Assembly (NCBI GenBank): GCA_017511585.1
Contig: JAFWJI010000068.1
Span: 1-5,444, forward strand
Reading direction: 5' to 3'
From: Mycoplasmataceae bacterium
GTDB taxonomy: Bacteria > Bacillota_I > Bacilli_A > Mycoplasmatales > Metamycoplasmataceae
Length of the DNA stretch: 5,444 nucleotides
The stretch's first letter is position 1. Each line of letters begins with the position of its first letter. The notes under the pieces were generated by a model, which saw only the letters and a list, made by a program, of their open reading frames with translations, did no database searches and was not told where the DNA came from. The position numbers were made by a program, and so were the translations under genes. This document shows, in pieces, positions 1-5,444 of this stretch.

Positions 1-258
1 GTTATAGTTGTTGGATTAGCATTAGCAGTTACAATTTTAATTCCAATTATTGATTTAACACTATTATTTAGTGTTGATAAATCAATAGAAGGATATATTG
101 AAATAGTTGTTGGAAGAGTTATGTTAGTGGTTGCATTATTATTATTTGCTGCTTTATCATTTGGTGTTTCATTTATTGAAGATTGAATAAATATTAAAAA
201 ACATGGTTCAATTGAACAATATGAATCATGACAATCAATAAATTTTGATGTTAGATAA
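1..258 (+). CDS. C-terminal part of an unidentified membrane protein
   Basis: The frame is open from base 1 and ends at TAA 256-258, leaving 85 residues; the start lies outside the window. Two hydrophobic stretches are visible, about residues 1-25 and 35-59, separated by a short charged loop (DKSIEGYIE). They look like two transmembrane helices, followed by a polar tail of about 25 residues containing a KKHG stretch that probably lies in the cytoplasm. Two in-frame TGA codons (184-186 and 229-231) fall in the tail and read as Trp. I do not recognise the family; a transporter or small integral membrane protein would both fit. A hairpin terminator starts 37 bases after the stop, so this is the last gene of its transcript. 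That it is a real gene is well supported; its function is unknown. Confidence 0.8.
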
Positions 259-294
259 ATAAAGTTAATATTAATTAATATTAAAAGTAAAAGT

Positions 295-336
295 AAAAAG
301 TTTAAGTTGTTAAACTTTTTCTTTTGTCTATTTTTT
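295..336 (+). terminator. Intrinsic terminator after the membrane-protein gene
   Basis: An 11-bp perfect stem, AAAAAGTTTAA (295-305) with TTAAACTTTTT (310-320), closes on a GTTG tetraloop. Pyrimidine-rich sequence follows, including TTTT at 322-325 and a T6 run at 331-336. The stem is AT-rich, as expected in this genome. It separates the upstream gene from the promoter of the surface-protein gene. Confidence 0.8.
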
Positions 337-337
337 G

Positions 338-346
338 TGCTACTAT
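338..346 (+). promoter_or_regulatory. Probable extended -10 promoter of the surface-protein gene
   Basis: TGC (338-340) directly precedes TACTAT (341-346), a TGn-extended -10 arrangement. No convincing -35 hexamer is visible at 16-18 bases upstream, which falls in the terminator arm and T-rich stretch. The start site would be near 352, so the leader would be only about 12 bases and begin just before the SD. TATAAA at 344-349 is an alternative -10 but would place the start site inside the SD. Confidence 0.5.
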
Positions 347-352
347 AAAGAT

Positions 353-360
353 AAGGAGGA
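353..360 (+). promoter_or_regulatory. Strong Shine-Dalgarno that fixes the start at 365
   Basis: AAGGAGGA lies 4 bases before ATG 365. It is the strongest ribosome binding site in the window and decides the start: the frame is open further upstream to a TTG at 335, but that would put the SD inside the coding region. The same 12-base context, GATAAGGAGGAT (350-361), recurs at 1606-1617 in this gene's terminator. Confidence 0.9.
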
Positions 361-364
361 TATT

Positions 365-1564
365 ATGAAAAATAAAAATAAAATTATAATTGCTAGTTCA
401 ATTTTAGCTGCTGGTGCAATAGCAACAACAGCAGCATTAATACCTAGCATGTTGAAAAAAGAAACACAAAACCAAAACATTGCTATTGAAACAAAAGAAA
501 CACAAAACATTACTATTGAAACAAAAGATATAAAAAATCCTATTGTAGATTCAGTAGTTGATTCAACTTCTAAAGTTGAAACAACAACTCCAGTTGTTGA
601 TAAAAAAGAAGAAACAATTGTTAATTCAACTTCTTCAACAACAATAGAAAATCCAAAAACTGAAACAAATATAGTGGAAGATGAAAAAACTCAAATCCCT
701 CCAATCATTAATGATGGAAATATTCAAAACCAATTTAAAAAATTAAGTTTATCATTTAAACAATTAAATAAAGATTCATTAGGTAAAGCTGCATTTTACT
801 TTGAAGTTCCAAATGATGTAAATAATGGATTATACAATGATGAAATTCTTGCTTCATTTGGTGATAAAGTTTTCTTTAGAGTAGCAACAAATGATAAAGA
901 CAATATTACTTTAACTGATTTAAGAGTTTTTGTTAATCAAAATGAAGCATGATCATTAGGTGTTTACCATGTTGAAGGAGACAGATACATGATTGAAATA
1001 CCATCAGAAGATAGTGATTGAGCAAAAGAATTAGATGAAAATTCAGTAATTACTTTTAAAGCTTATTTTGGTCCAGCAAAAATGAATGATTGAGTATATG
1101 ATTTTAATTCAAGAACATATGCAATTAAAATAGATGGAAGTATGATTGATTCAAAAACTAACTCATTTATTTTTGATGATGTTAATATCGAATCACACAA
1201 AATAGTAGCTTTAGAAGAAAGTCAAATTCCTACTTTTGTTAAACCGCTTCAATTTAGAGTATATCTAAATGGATATAATGTAACAATTAAAAATTTAACA
1301 ATACCTGAAAAAACACAATTAATGTTTATTAATAAATCAGAATATGGTAATTCAACTACTAACAAACAAGTTCCAAAAATTGATTTATATGGTGGATATA
1401 GATCAATGGATGCTGAAGATAGACAATTAAAAATTGAAGGTGCTATTGGTAGATACGGTGATGTTGAATATTCAAATTCAATGAAAGCAGCATGTGGAAT
1501 TCCTGTAATTCTTGAAGAAAAAGATTTAGATAGAAAATGAATTGAAACCCAAAAAAACAAATAA
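365..1564 (+). CDS. Signal-anchored surface or secreted protein, family unknown
   Basis: The protein has 399 residues when four in-frame TGA codons (950, 1019, 1091, 1538) are read as Trp. The N-terminus is a basic stretch (MKNKNK) followed by a hydrophobic, Ala-rich segment at about residues 7-29 and then KK, typical of a Sec signal or signal anchor. There is no lipobox Cys near it, so it is not a standard mycoplasma lipoprotein. Residues 33-54 form an imperfect tandem repeat (ETQN...IETK). A Thr/Glu/Ser/Val-rich low-complexity linker runs to about residue 115. Residues about 120-399 are of mixed composition with alternating hydrophobic residues suggestive of beta-sheet, contain a single Cys near the C-terminus, and match no family I know. 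No LPXTG signal or C-terminal membrane segment is seen. The gene is alone between terminators with its own promoter and SD. The likely location is the outer face of the membrane or outside the cell; the role, perhaps adhesion or host interaction, is a guess. Confidence 0.85.
461..526 (+). repeat. Two-copy in-frame tandem repeat in the surface-protein linker
   Basis: Copy 1 (461-496, 36 bases) and copy 2 (497-526, 30 bases) are directly adjacent. They differ by one base (GCT against ACT) and by a 6-base CAAAAC insertion in copy 1, which itself duplicates neighbouring sequence. Both lengths are multiples of three, so the frame is kept: residues 33-44 and 45-54 read ETQNQNIAIETK and ETQNITIETK. 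The near identity points to a recent duplication by slippage, a common source of length variation in mollicute surface proteins. Confidence 0.8.
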
Positions 1565-1583
1565 TTATTAATTAACATTTAAT

Positions 1584-1623
1584 AAAAATCCTCTTTATCA
1601 AAAAAGATAAGGAGGATTTTTTT
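1584..1623. terminator. Bidirectional terminator between the surface-protein gene and deoB
   Basis: The arms 1584-1599 (AAAAATCCTCTTTATC) and 1606-1621 form a 16-bp stem with one G.U pair and an AAAAAA loop. The plus strand ends in T7 (1617-1623), and the minus strand of the left arm ends in TTTTT. It lies 19 bases after the stop of the surface-protein gene and 4 bases beyond the stop of convergent deoB, so it can serve both. The GC-containing core makes it the most stable hairpin in the window apart from the tRNA. Confidence 0.9.
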
Positions 1624-1627
1624 ATTA

Positions 1628-2815
1628 TTAAACTAATTGATCAAATATATCATCACCAATTTCAGAAATTTCTAGATCAAAATTTCTAGCAATAATATTA
1701 CCTAAAGTTGCCAAAGAATTTAAATCATTTAATTTTTTAGGTTTTTTAAAAGCTTTTGAATAAATTGTAGCTGGTAAAGCCTCTCTTGTGTGATTATAAC
1801 CTTTAAATGTTGGATCATTACCATGATCAGAAGTTATTATTAATAAATCATTTTCATCTAAAACATTTATTAATTTAGCTAATTTAATATCAAATAAATT
1901 AATATTATTTGCATACCCTTCAACATCTCTTCTATGACCATAATGAGAATCAAATTGAACTAGATTAGTAAAAATTAATTTCTTATCATTTGATTTTTCT
2001 GTTGCTAAATCAATTGTAATATCCATTCCATTAGCATCACCACTTGATGGAAAATGTTTTGAAATACCTTTTCCTGAAAAAATATCATTTATTTTTCCAA
2101 CAGAAATTACTTCAATATTTTTTTCTTGTAATTTATCTAATATTGTTTTTTTAGATGGTGCAACTGAATAATCATGTCTATTAAATGTTCTTGTATAATT
2201 TCCATTTTCACCAATATATGGTCTAGCAATAATTCGACCAACATTTCACTCTGGTTTAGATGAACAAATTCTTCTTGCTTCTTTTGCATATCTATATAAA
2301 TTGTCTAAACCCATATATTTTTCATGACCACATATTTGTAAAACACTATCTCCAGAAGTGTAAACAATTATTGCATTATTTTTTATTTCTTCTTCGGCTA
2401 ACTCATTAATAATATCAGTACCACTTGCAGATTTGTTACCAATAATTTTTCTTCCATCAAAAGCTTTTTCTAATTCATCTATTAATTCTTTTGGAAAACC
2501 AGTTTCAGTAAAAGTAGGAAAAGGATGTTCGGTATAAATACCCATCATTTCTCAATGACCTGTTAAAGTATCTTTTCCATTTGATATTTCATTAACTCTA
2601 GCAGTATAAGCAATTTGATCTTTATTTTTTCCTGCATTTTTAATTTTTGCAATAGAAGCAATACCCATTTTTTTTCATGTTGGAATTTCTAACAAATTAG
2701 TTTCTGAAACATGAAATAATGTATCAGCTCCAGAATCGCCATATTTTTTTTGTTGTTTATCATCACCAATTCCTAAAGAATCTGTGACAATCATAAATAC
2801 TCTATTAAATTTCAT
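1628..2815 (-). CDS. deoB: Phosphopentomutase DeoB
   Basis: DeoB interconverts ribose-1-phosphate (or deoxyribose-1-phosphate) and the 5-phosphate in the cytoplasm, linking nucleoside salvage to the pentose phosphate pathway and glycolysis. The protein has 395 residues, the usual family length, with three TGA Trp codons (W47, W88, W190). It belongs to the alkaline-phosphatase-like metalloenzyme superfamily. Asp12 is in the N-terminal VTDSLG motif. Thr85 is in [10 protein letters not shown] and matches the phosphorylated Thr85 of the Bacillus cereus enzyme. Asp289 and His294 (FDSHYGH), Asp330 and His331 (TSDHGND) and His342 (YNHTRE) match its two-metal ligands with a constant offset of three. 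All key residues are present, so it should be active. The start at 2815 is set by the family N-terminus ([15 protein letters not shown]) and by the SD at 2826-2833. It is transcribed alone, convergent with the surface-protein gene and divergent from the tRNA. Confidence 0.97.
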
Positions 2816-2825
2816 AGTATGATTT

Positions 2826-2833
2826 TCACCTTT
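2826..2833 (-). promoter_or_regulatory. Shine-Dalgarno of deoB
   Basis: On the minus strand AAAGGTGA lies 10 bases before the deoB ATG. It matches the AAAGGAGGTGA consensus with a short internal gap, and it supports the start at 2815. Confidence 0.75.
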
Positions 2834-2852
2834 TACAAAAGAATTTAAATAA

Positions 2853-2858
2853 ATTATA
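2853..2858 (-). promoter_or_regulatory. -10 box of the deoB promoter
   Basis: A perfect TATAAT is read on the minus strand, 37 bases before the deoB ATG, which puts the start site near 2846 and gives a leader of about 30 bases that includes the SD. No good -35 is seen; the best at 17-base spacing is TATTTT. The -10 is flanked by two copies of the palindrome ATTTAAAT (2843-2850 and 2858-2865). Confidence 0.6.
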
Positions 2859-2903
2859 TTTAAATTTAAACCAAAAAAATAAAGATAATTTGTTTATATA
2901 TCT

Positions 2904-2909
2904 TATAAT
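2904..2909 (+). promoter_or_regulatory. -10 box of the tRNA-Leu promoter
   Basis: A perfect TATAAT ends 21 bases before the tRNA, predicting a start near 2916 and a 5' leader of about 15 bases for RNase P to remove. No clear -35 is present at 16-18 bases. The box overlaps a 14-base palindrome (2905-2918). Confidence 0.65.
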
Positions 2910-2930
2910 TTAAATTATCAAATTTGATTT

Positions 2931-3014
2931 GCCCAGCTGGTGGAATGGCAGACACAGCAGACTCAAAATCTGCCAACGAAAGTTATAAGGGTTCAAGTCC
3001 CTTGCTGGGCACCA
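2931..3014 (+). tRNA. tRNA-Leu, anticodon CAA
   Basis: This is a class II tRNA that folds fully by eye. The acceptor GCCCAGC (2931-2937) pairs with GCTGGGC (3004-3010), discriminator A is at 3011, and CCA is encoded at 3012-3014. The anticodon stem GCAGA (2957-2961) pairs with TCTGC (2969-2973) around the loop CTCAAAA, giving anticodon CAA at 2964-2966. The long variable arm has an AAC/GTT stem with a GAAA loop (2975-2984). The T arm is AAGGG/CCCTT around TTCAAGT (2987-3003). It reads UUG leucine codons, which are rare here beside UUA. It is transcribed alone from its own promoter and is followed by a terminator. Confidence 0.98.
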
Positions 3015-3017
3015 TAT

Positions 3018-3051
3018 AAAAATAATGAGTTAAATGCTTATTATTTTTTTT
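3018..3051 (+). terminator. Terminator of tRNA-Leu
   Basis: AAAAATAATGAG (3018-3029) pairs with CTTATTATTTTT (3037-3048) as a 12-bp stem with one G.U pair and a 7-base loop. The run of eight T at 3044-3051 completes it. It begins 3 bases after the encoded CCA and isolates the tRNA from the operon downstream. Confidence 0.85.
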
Positions 3052-3062
3052 AAAAATATATT

Positions 3063-3068
3063 TATAAT
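3063..3068 (+). promoter_or_regulatory. -10 box just upstream of the DUF402 gene
   Basis: A perfect TATAAT ends only 10 bases before ATG 3079, so transcription should begin near 3074-3076 and leave a leader of about 3-5 bases. A 16-17-base spacer would put the -35 in the terminator T-run (best TTATTT, 3041-3046), which is poor. It is the only promoter-like sequence between the tRNA terminator and the operon. Confidence 0.55.
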
Positions 3069-3078
3069 TAAAAGTGTT

Positions 3079-3636
3079 ATGTATGAAAATTTAAGACATA
3101 AATTTATTAATGTTCAAGCTTATAAGTATGATGGCACTTTGTATAGACAATGAAATGGTGTTAAATTAATTTTTGAAAATGATAATTATGTTTGTTGTTT
3201 ATTACATAAAACCAAAGTTTTAGAAAACGATGGTAAAAAATGAGTTATTAAAAAACCAACATTATGATTTTTTTCAAAAAATTATTTTTTTAATATGACA
3301 ATTACATGAAAAAAAGAAGGTTTGCATTATTACATCAATTTAGCTAGCCCTTTCTTTTTTGAAGATGATTCAATTAAGTATATCGATTTTGATTTTGATT
3401 TAAAAATATATCCAAATAAGCCATTTCAAATTGTTGATCAAGATGATTTTTTAAAAAATAAAGAAAAATTATATACCAAAGAAATTGTAGATGTTATTTA
3501 TGAAAATATAATAACTATTGCAACAAAATATCAAACAAAAGAAACTATTTTTGATGAATCATATGTTTATGGTTTGTTTGAATCTTTGATAATTTTAAAA
3601 GAAATAAATTTAAAAGAGTTATTTGATGAAGATTAG
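3079..3636 (+). CDS. DUF402 family nucleoside tri-/diphosphatase
   Basis: The protein has 185 residues with four TGA Trp codons (W25, W55, W63, W77). It resembles the Firmicute Ntdp/YgaC-type proteins of the DUF402 family along its whole length. The matching segments, in order, are an N-terminal QAYKYDGTLYRQW segment, a DGKKWVIKKP segment, HYYINLASPFFFEDD, the acidic motif YIDFDFD (residues 101-107, with Asp103, Asp105 and Asp107) and DLKIYP. Characterised relatives are metal-dependent enzymes that hydrolyse nucleoside tri- or diphosphates, and the acidic cluster is the expected metal site; the exact substrate here is inferred. The ATG at 3079 gives the normal family N-terminus and no upstream in-frame ATG, GTG or TTG follows the promoter, but there is no SD. 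It is first in an operon with trmB, whose ATG follows 2 bases after this TAG stop, suggesting translational coupling. Confidence 0.9.
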
Positions 3637-3638
3637 TT

Positions 3639-4244
3639 ATGAGATTAAGAAATGATCCTAAAGCAAGAGAAAAAATTGATAATTCTAATTTAGTTATTAA
3701 AGATTTTCCAATTAAATTAAATGAAAATGTTATTTTAGAAATAGGAATGGGTAAAGGAGAAATGTTAATTCAATTAGCATTAAATAATCCAAATAACATT
3801 TATATTGGAATAGAAAAATACCCTACAGTTGTAGCTAAAGCAATATCTTTAGCAAATAAATTAAATTTAAAAAATTTTTTTGTTGTTTGTAATGAATTAA
3901 GTAATTTAGAAAATAATTTTGATGGTAAGGTAAAAGAAATATGATTGACTTTTTCTGATCCTTGACCAAAGAAAAGTCATTACAAAAGAAGATTAACTTA
4001 TTTTAAATTTTTAAACATTTATAAATCTTTGTTAACTAAAGAAGGAATTTTAAAATTAAAAACTGATAATGATGATTTTTTTAATTGATCAATTGAATCA
4101 TTTAAAAATTATGGTGCAAAAATAATTTATTTAACAAATGATTTGCACAATTCAGAAAAAAATGAATTTAATATTCAAACAGGTTATGAAATTAAATGAT
4201 CTAAAAAAGGGAAAAATATTAATTATATTGAAGTTTCATTTTAA
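3639..4244 (+). CDS. trmB: tRNA (guanine-N7-)-methyltransferase TrmB
   Basis: TrmB uses S-adenosylmethionine to make m7G at position 46 in the variable loop of many tRNAs. The protein has 201 residues, slightly short for the family, with four TGA Trp codons (W102, W109, W150, W187). It has a class I Rossmann methyltransferase fold. Glu34 to Gly40 (EIGMGKG) is the SAM-binding loop, and GIEKYP near residue 58 is the second SAM motif. SDPWPKKSHYKRRL (residues 106-119) is the TrmB signature containing catalytic Asp107. LKTDND near 140-145 and the C-terminal TGYE...SKKG segment are also family motifs. Reading W109 from TGA restores the invariant DPWPKK, good evidence for code 4. The start MRLRNDPKA matches homologues; the ATG is 2 bases after the DUF402 stop with no clear SD, so coupling is likely. 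Confidence 0.97.
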
Positions 4245-4248
4245 ATTT

Positions 4249-4255
4249 GATGTGA
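4249..4255 (+). promoter_or_regulatory. Weak SD-like site deciding the rnhB start
   Basis: GATGTGA matches the GAGGTGA part of the SD consensus at six of seven positions and suits ATG 4259. The same bases contain an in-frame ATG at 4250 (4250-4252), so a longer product beginning MWKM is possible; nothing SD-like precedes 4250. Confidence 0.4.
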
Positions 4256-4258
4256 AAA

Positions 4259-4873
4259 ATGAGAGAATTTGAAGATAAATTATATAAAGAAAAAATATAT
4301 AAAATTGCAGGACTAGATGAAGTTGGACGCGGATGTTGAGCTGGCCCATTAGTTGTTGCTATTTGTGTTTTAAAAAAAGATTATAATAATGACTTAATTA
4401 ATGATTCGAAAAAAATGAGTTCTAAAAATCGACAAATAGTTTTTGAACAATTAAGTAGAGAAGCTTTGCTAATTGATTGAATTATTTACGATGCAGAATT
4501 TGTAGATAAAACAAATCCTAAAAAAACTTCTATTATTGGAATGGAATATTTAATTAATAAACATAAAGATAAAATTGATTATTGTTTAATAGATTCAGAA
4601 AAAGTAGAAAATGTTTTAGTAAAAACACAATCTATAATTAAAGGGGATCAAAAATCAATTTCAATAGCTTCAGCTTCAATTGTTGCAAAAGTTGTAAGAG
4701 ATGATATTATGAATCAATTAGATAAAAAATATCCGCTCTATGGTTTTTCTAAAAACAAAGGTTATGGAACAAAACATCATATTGAAGCACTTGCTAAATA
4801 TGGACCGATAAATAAAATACATCGATTTTCTTATAAACCTATTAAAAATTTATTATTAAATAAAAAGGAGTAA
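4259..4873 (+). CDS. rnhB: Ribonuclease HII
   Basis: RNase HII cuts the RNA strand of RNA-DNA hybrids and 5' of single ribonucleotides in DNA, starting ribonucleotide excision repair. The protein has 204 residues, normal for the family, with two TGA Trp codons (W27, W74). The metal-binding catalytic acids are visible: Asp20 and Glu21 in GLDEVGRG, Asp112 in CLIDS (homologues often have Gly in place of Ser113), and Asp148 in VVRDD. The KGDQKSISIASASIVAKV segment and YGFSKNKGYGTKHH are also standard RNase HII motifs. The start at 4259 is preferred for its SD-like GATGTGA; ATG 4250 would add MWK and lie 5 bases after the trmB stop. The 3' end carries the SD of galE within its last codons. It is third in the DUF402-trmB-rnhB-galE operon. 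Confidence 0.96.
4865..4870 (+). promoter_or_regulatory. Shine-Dalgarno of galE inside the rnhB end
   Basis: AAGGAG lies in the last codons of rnhB, 12 bases before ATG 4883 and 3 bases before an in-frame TTG at 4874. Twelve is long and three is short, so spacing alone does not settle the start. GalE homologues begin MKVLVTGG, which favours 4883. Confidence 0.65.
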
Positions 4874-4882
4874 TTGATTATT

Positions 4883-5444
4883 ATGAAAGTTTTAGTTACT
4901 GGTGGATTAGGATACATAGGATCACATGCAGTTTATTTGTTAATTGAAAAAGGTTATGATGTAATTGTTTTAGATAATTTGACAAATGGTTCAAAAAATA
5001 ATATTCATCAAAAAGCCAAATACTATTATGAAGATATTAGAGATTATCAAAAAGTAAAAGATATTTTTGAAAAAGAAAAAGATATTTGTGCAATAATGCA
5101 TTTTGCAGGTTTAATAGTTGTTCCTGAATCAGTAAAAGAACCTCTAAAGTATTTTGATGTTAATACAAGTGGAGTTTTAAATTTATTAAATGTTATAAAA
5201 GATTATGATAGTGTTAAAACATTTATTTTTTCTTCTACTGCCGCAGTTTATGGTGAACCTAAATTTATTCCAATTAAAGAAGATGATGTTAAAGAACCAA
5301 TAAATCCTTATGGTCAATCTAAATTAGCAGCAGAACAATTAATTTGTTCTTGAGCATAAGCTTACAATAAAAATTATGTTATTTTTAGATATTTCAATGT
5401 TGCTGGAGCACATGAAATAGGTAAGATTGGAATATGAAATAAAC
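4883..5444 (+). pseudogene. galE: UDP-glucose 4-epimerase GalE, broken by an in-frame TAA
   Basis: Intact GalE interconverts UDP-glucose and UDP-galactose with bound NAD, supplying galactose for glycolipids or capsule. It is a short-chain dehydrogenase/reductase. GGLGYIG (residues 7-13) is the NAD loop, Asp31 ends the second strand, SSTAAVYG (117-124) holds the catalytic Ser/Thr (Thr119), and Tyr143-x-x-x-Lys147 (YGQSK) is the catalytic pair. After W157 (TGA 5351) and an Ala, a true stop TAA occurs at 5357-5359, giving a 158-residue product instead of about 330. The same frame then continues as AYNKNYVIFRYFNVAGAHE, unmistakable GalE sequence, to the window end. So this is a single nonsense codon, not a frameshift, and the C-terminal UDP-sugar-binding part would be lost. 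No ATG, GTG or TTG restart is seen in frame after it. It could be a true strain pseudogene or a base-call error; the GalE family call is near certain, its broken state less so. Confidence 0.85.

Noticed and set aside
331..336. T6 run near the surface-gene promoter as a phase-variation tract
   Set aside because: Six bases is too short to be a convincing slippage tract, and such runs are common in this window.
335..364. Upstream TTG start for the surface-protein gene
   Set aside because: It would place the strong SD inside the coding region and add ten residues before a classic signal-peptide start. ATG 365 is preferred.
950..1540. Apparent breakage of the surface-protein gene at TGA 950, 1019, 1091 and 1538
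   Set aside because: TGA is Trp in this organism, as shown by TrmB, DeoB and RNase HII motifs; the frame is continuous to TAA 1562-1564.
1249..1578. Minus-strand open frame of 109 codons opposite the surface-protein gene
   Set aside because: It lies antisense within a well-supported gene, extends into the shared terminator region, has no SD and shows no family motif. It is a by-product of AT-rich coding sequence.
2816..3078. Riboswitch, CRISPR or mobile-element signals around the tRNA
   Set aside because: The tRNA is complete and single, with its own promoter and terminator. I see no duplicated tRNA 3' end suggesting an integration site, no spaced direct repeats and no integrase or transposase sequence.
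5351..5353. TGA in galE as the end of the gene
   Set aside because: It reads as Trp157 in a context where GalE homologues commonly have Trp; the real interruption is the TAA two codons later.

Overview
The window comes from a very AT-rich mollicute (Mycoplasma, Mesoplasma, Entomoplasma or Spiroplasma type) that uses genetic code 4. Every gene is interrupted by in-frame TGA, and each TGA sits where its family or context wants tryptophan: for example TGHWE in phosphopentomutase, SDPWPKK in TrmB and GRGCWAGP in RNase HII. I count 21 TGA Trp codons and no TGG Trp codon. Read with the standard code, the genes look like fragments; read with code 4 they are intact, with one exception (galE).

Layout. 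1-258: C-terminal end of a membrane protein, followed by a hairpin terminator. 365-1564: a single-gene unit with its own promoter and a strong Shine-Dalgarno (SD) sequence, encoding a 399-residue surface-exposed or secreted protein. It has an N-terminal signal anchor, a Thr/Glu-rich linker with a tandem repeat, and an unrecognised C-terminal region. 1584-1623: a bidirectional terminator shared with the convergent gene. 1628-2815 (minus strand): a complete deoB, phosphopentomutase. 2816-2930: a divergent promoter region. 2931-3014: tRNA-Leu(CAA) with encoded CCA, then its terminator.

3079 to the window end: a tightly packed plus-strand operon. It holds a DUF402 nucleoside tri-/diphosphatase, trmB (tRNA m7G46 methyltransferase), rnhB (RNase HII) and galE (UDP-glucose 4-epimerase), with gaps of 2, 14 and 9 bases. 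The mix is mostly housekeeping: nucleotide clean-up, tRNA modification, RNA-DNA hybrid removal and sugar-nucleotide supply. deoB adds pentose-phosphate/nucleoside salvage.

The main anomalies are: (1) a true ochre stop (TAA) inside galE at 5357-5359, with recognisable GalE sequence continuing in the same frame, so the gene looks broken by one nonsense change; (2) the DUF402 gene starts about 10 bases after a perfect TATAAT and has no Shine-Dalgarno, so its mRNA is probably leaderless or nearly so; (3) the SD region of the surface-protein gene recurs as a 12-base identical copy in that gene's own 3' terminator, so the 5' and 3' ends of the transcript could pair. I see no CRISPR array, insertion sequence, phage gene or defence system, and no convincing novel multi-gene system.
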